From positions 1-13,885 of the forward strand of contig DAINMX010000180.1 in NCBI GenBank assembly GCA_036736205.1: 13,885 nucleotides of DNA. The letters run 5' to 3'. The position numbers were made by a program, and so were the translations under genes. The DNA is from XYA12-FULL-58-9 sp001798605. GTDB taxonomy: Bacteria > Myxococcota > XYA12-FULL-58-9. This document shows, one piece after another, positions 13,884-13,885 of the stretch; positions within the stretch are counted from its first letter, which is position 1; each line of letters starts with the position of its first letter. A model generated the notes under the pieces. The model worked only from the letters and a program-made list of their open reading frames with translations, did no database searches and was not told where the DNA came from.

Positions 13884-13885
13884 TT

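Noticed and set aside
1..13885. tRNA, rRNA, CRISPR arrays, insertion sequences, attachment sites
   Set aside because: Nothing resembling these was seen; almost all of the window is covered by coherent coding frames, and the only intergenic gaps are 12 bp and 69 bp.

Overview
The window is GC-rich (about 60% by eye, not counted) and gene-dense, with no RNA genes, insertion sequences or CRISPR. A very large envelope protein ending in an outer-membrane barrel strand, two OmpA-like domains and a possible LPP20-type gene indicate a diderm (Gram-negative) bacterium. The style fits Myxococcota, Bradymonadota or another former deltaproteobacterial group, but that placement is inference; nothing here fixes the taxon.

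Layout: (1) nt 2-10345, + strand: three quarters of the window is one open frame of at least 3447 codons whose 5' end lies outside the window. It encodes a mosaic envelope protein: eight DUF11-type beta-sandwich repeats, two SdrD-B/Cna-B-like domains, a ninth DUF11-like domain, a third SdrD-B-like domain, two tandem copies of a [FlgD-like fold + OmpA-like] module, a low-complexity linker, an Ig-like domain and a C-terminal region of about 1000 residues that looks like an outer-membrane beta-barrel. (2) nt 10358-13058, - strand: three overlapping genes transcribed towards the giant gene, in the order SAM-dependent methyltransferase, MoxR-type AAA+ ATPase, DUF58 (vWA/MIDAS) protein, each junction being an ATGA overlap. 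(3) nt 13128-13883, - strand: a gene at the window edge with a possible LPP20-like domain and a Pro/Ala-rich tail, 69 bp upstream of the methyltransferase.

How they may work together: MoxR and DUF58 proteins are a well-known pair (ATPase chaperone plus vWA adaptor), usually followed by BatA/BatB-type membrane proteins. Here the operon ends after DUF58 and runs straight into the 3' end of the giant gene, with only 12 bp between the stop codons. No functional link between the minus-strand operon and the giant protein is shown by the sequence; proximity is the only hint.

The most interesting object is the giant protein. Surface-adhesin-like repeats sit N-terminal to OmpA-like domains that, by eye, have each lost residues needed for peptidoglycan binding, and the chain ends in a barrel with a good C-terminal beta-signal. 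This raises the question whether the long repeat stalk stays in the periplasm or is displayed outside the cell.
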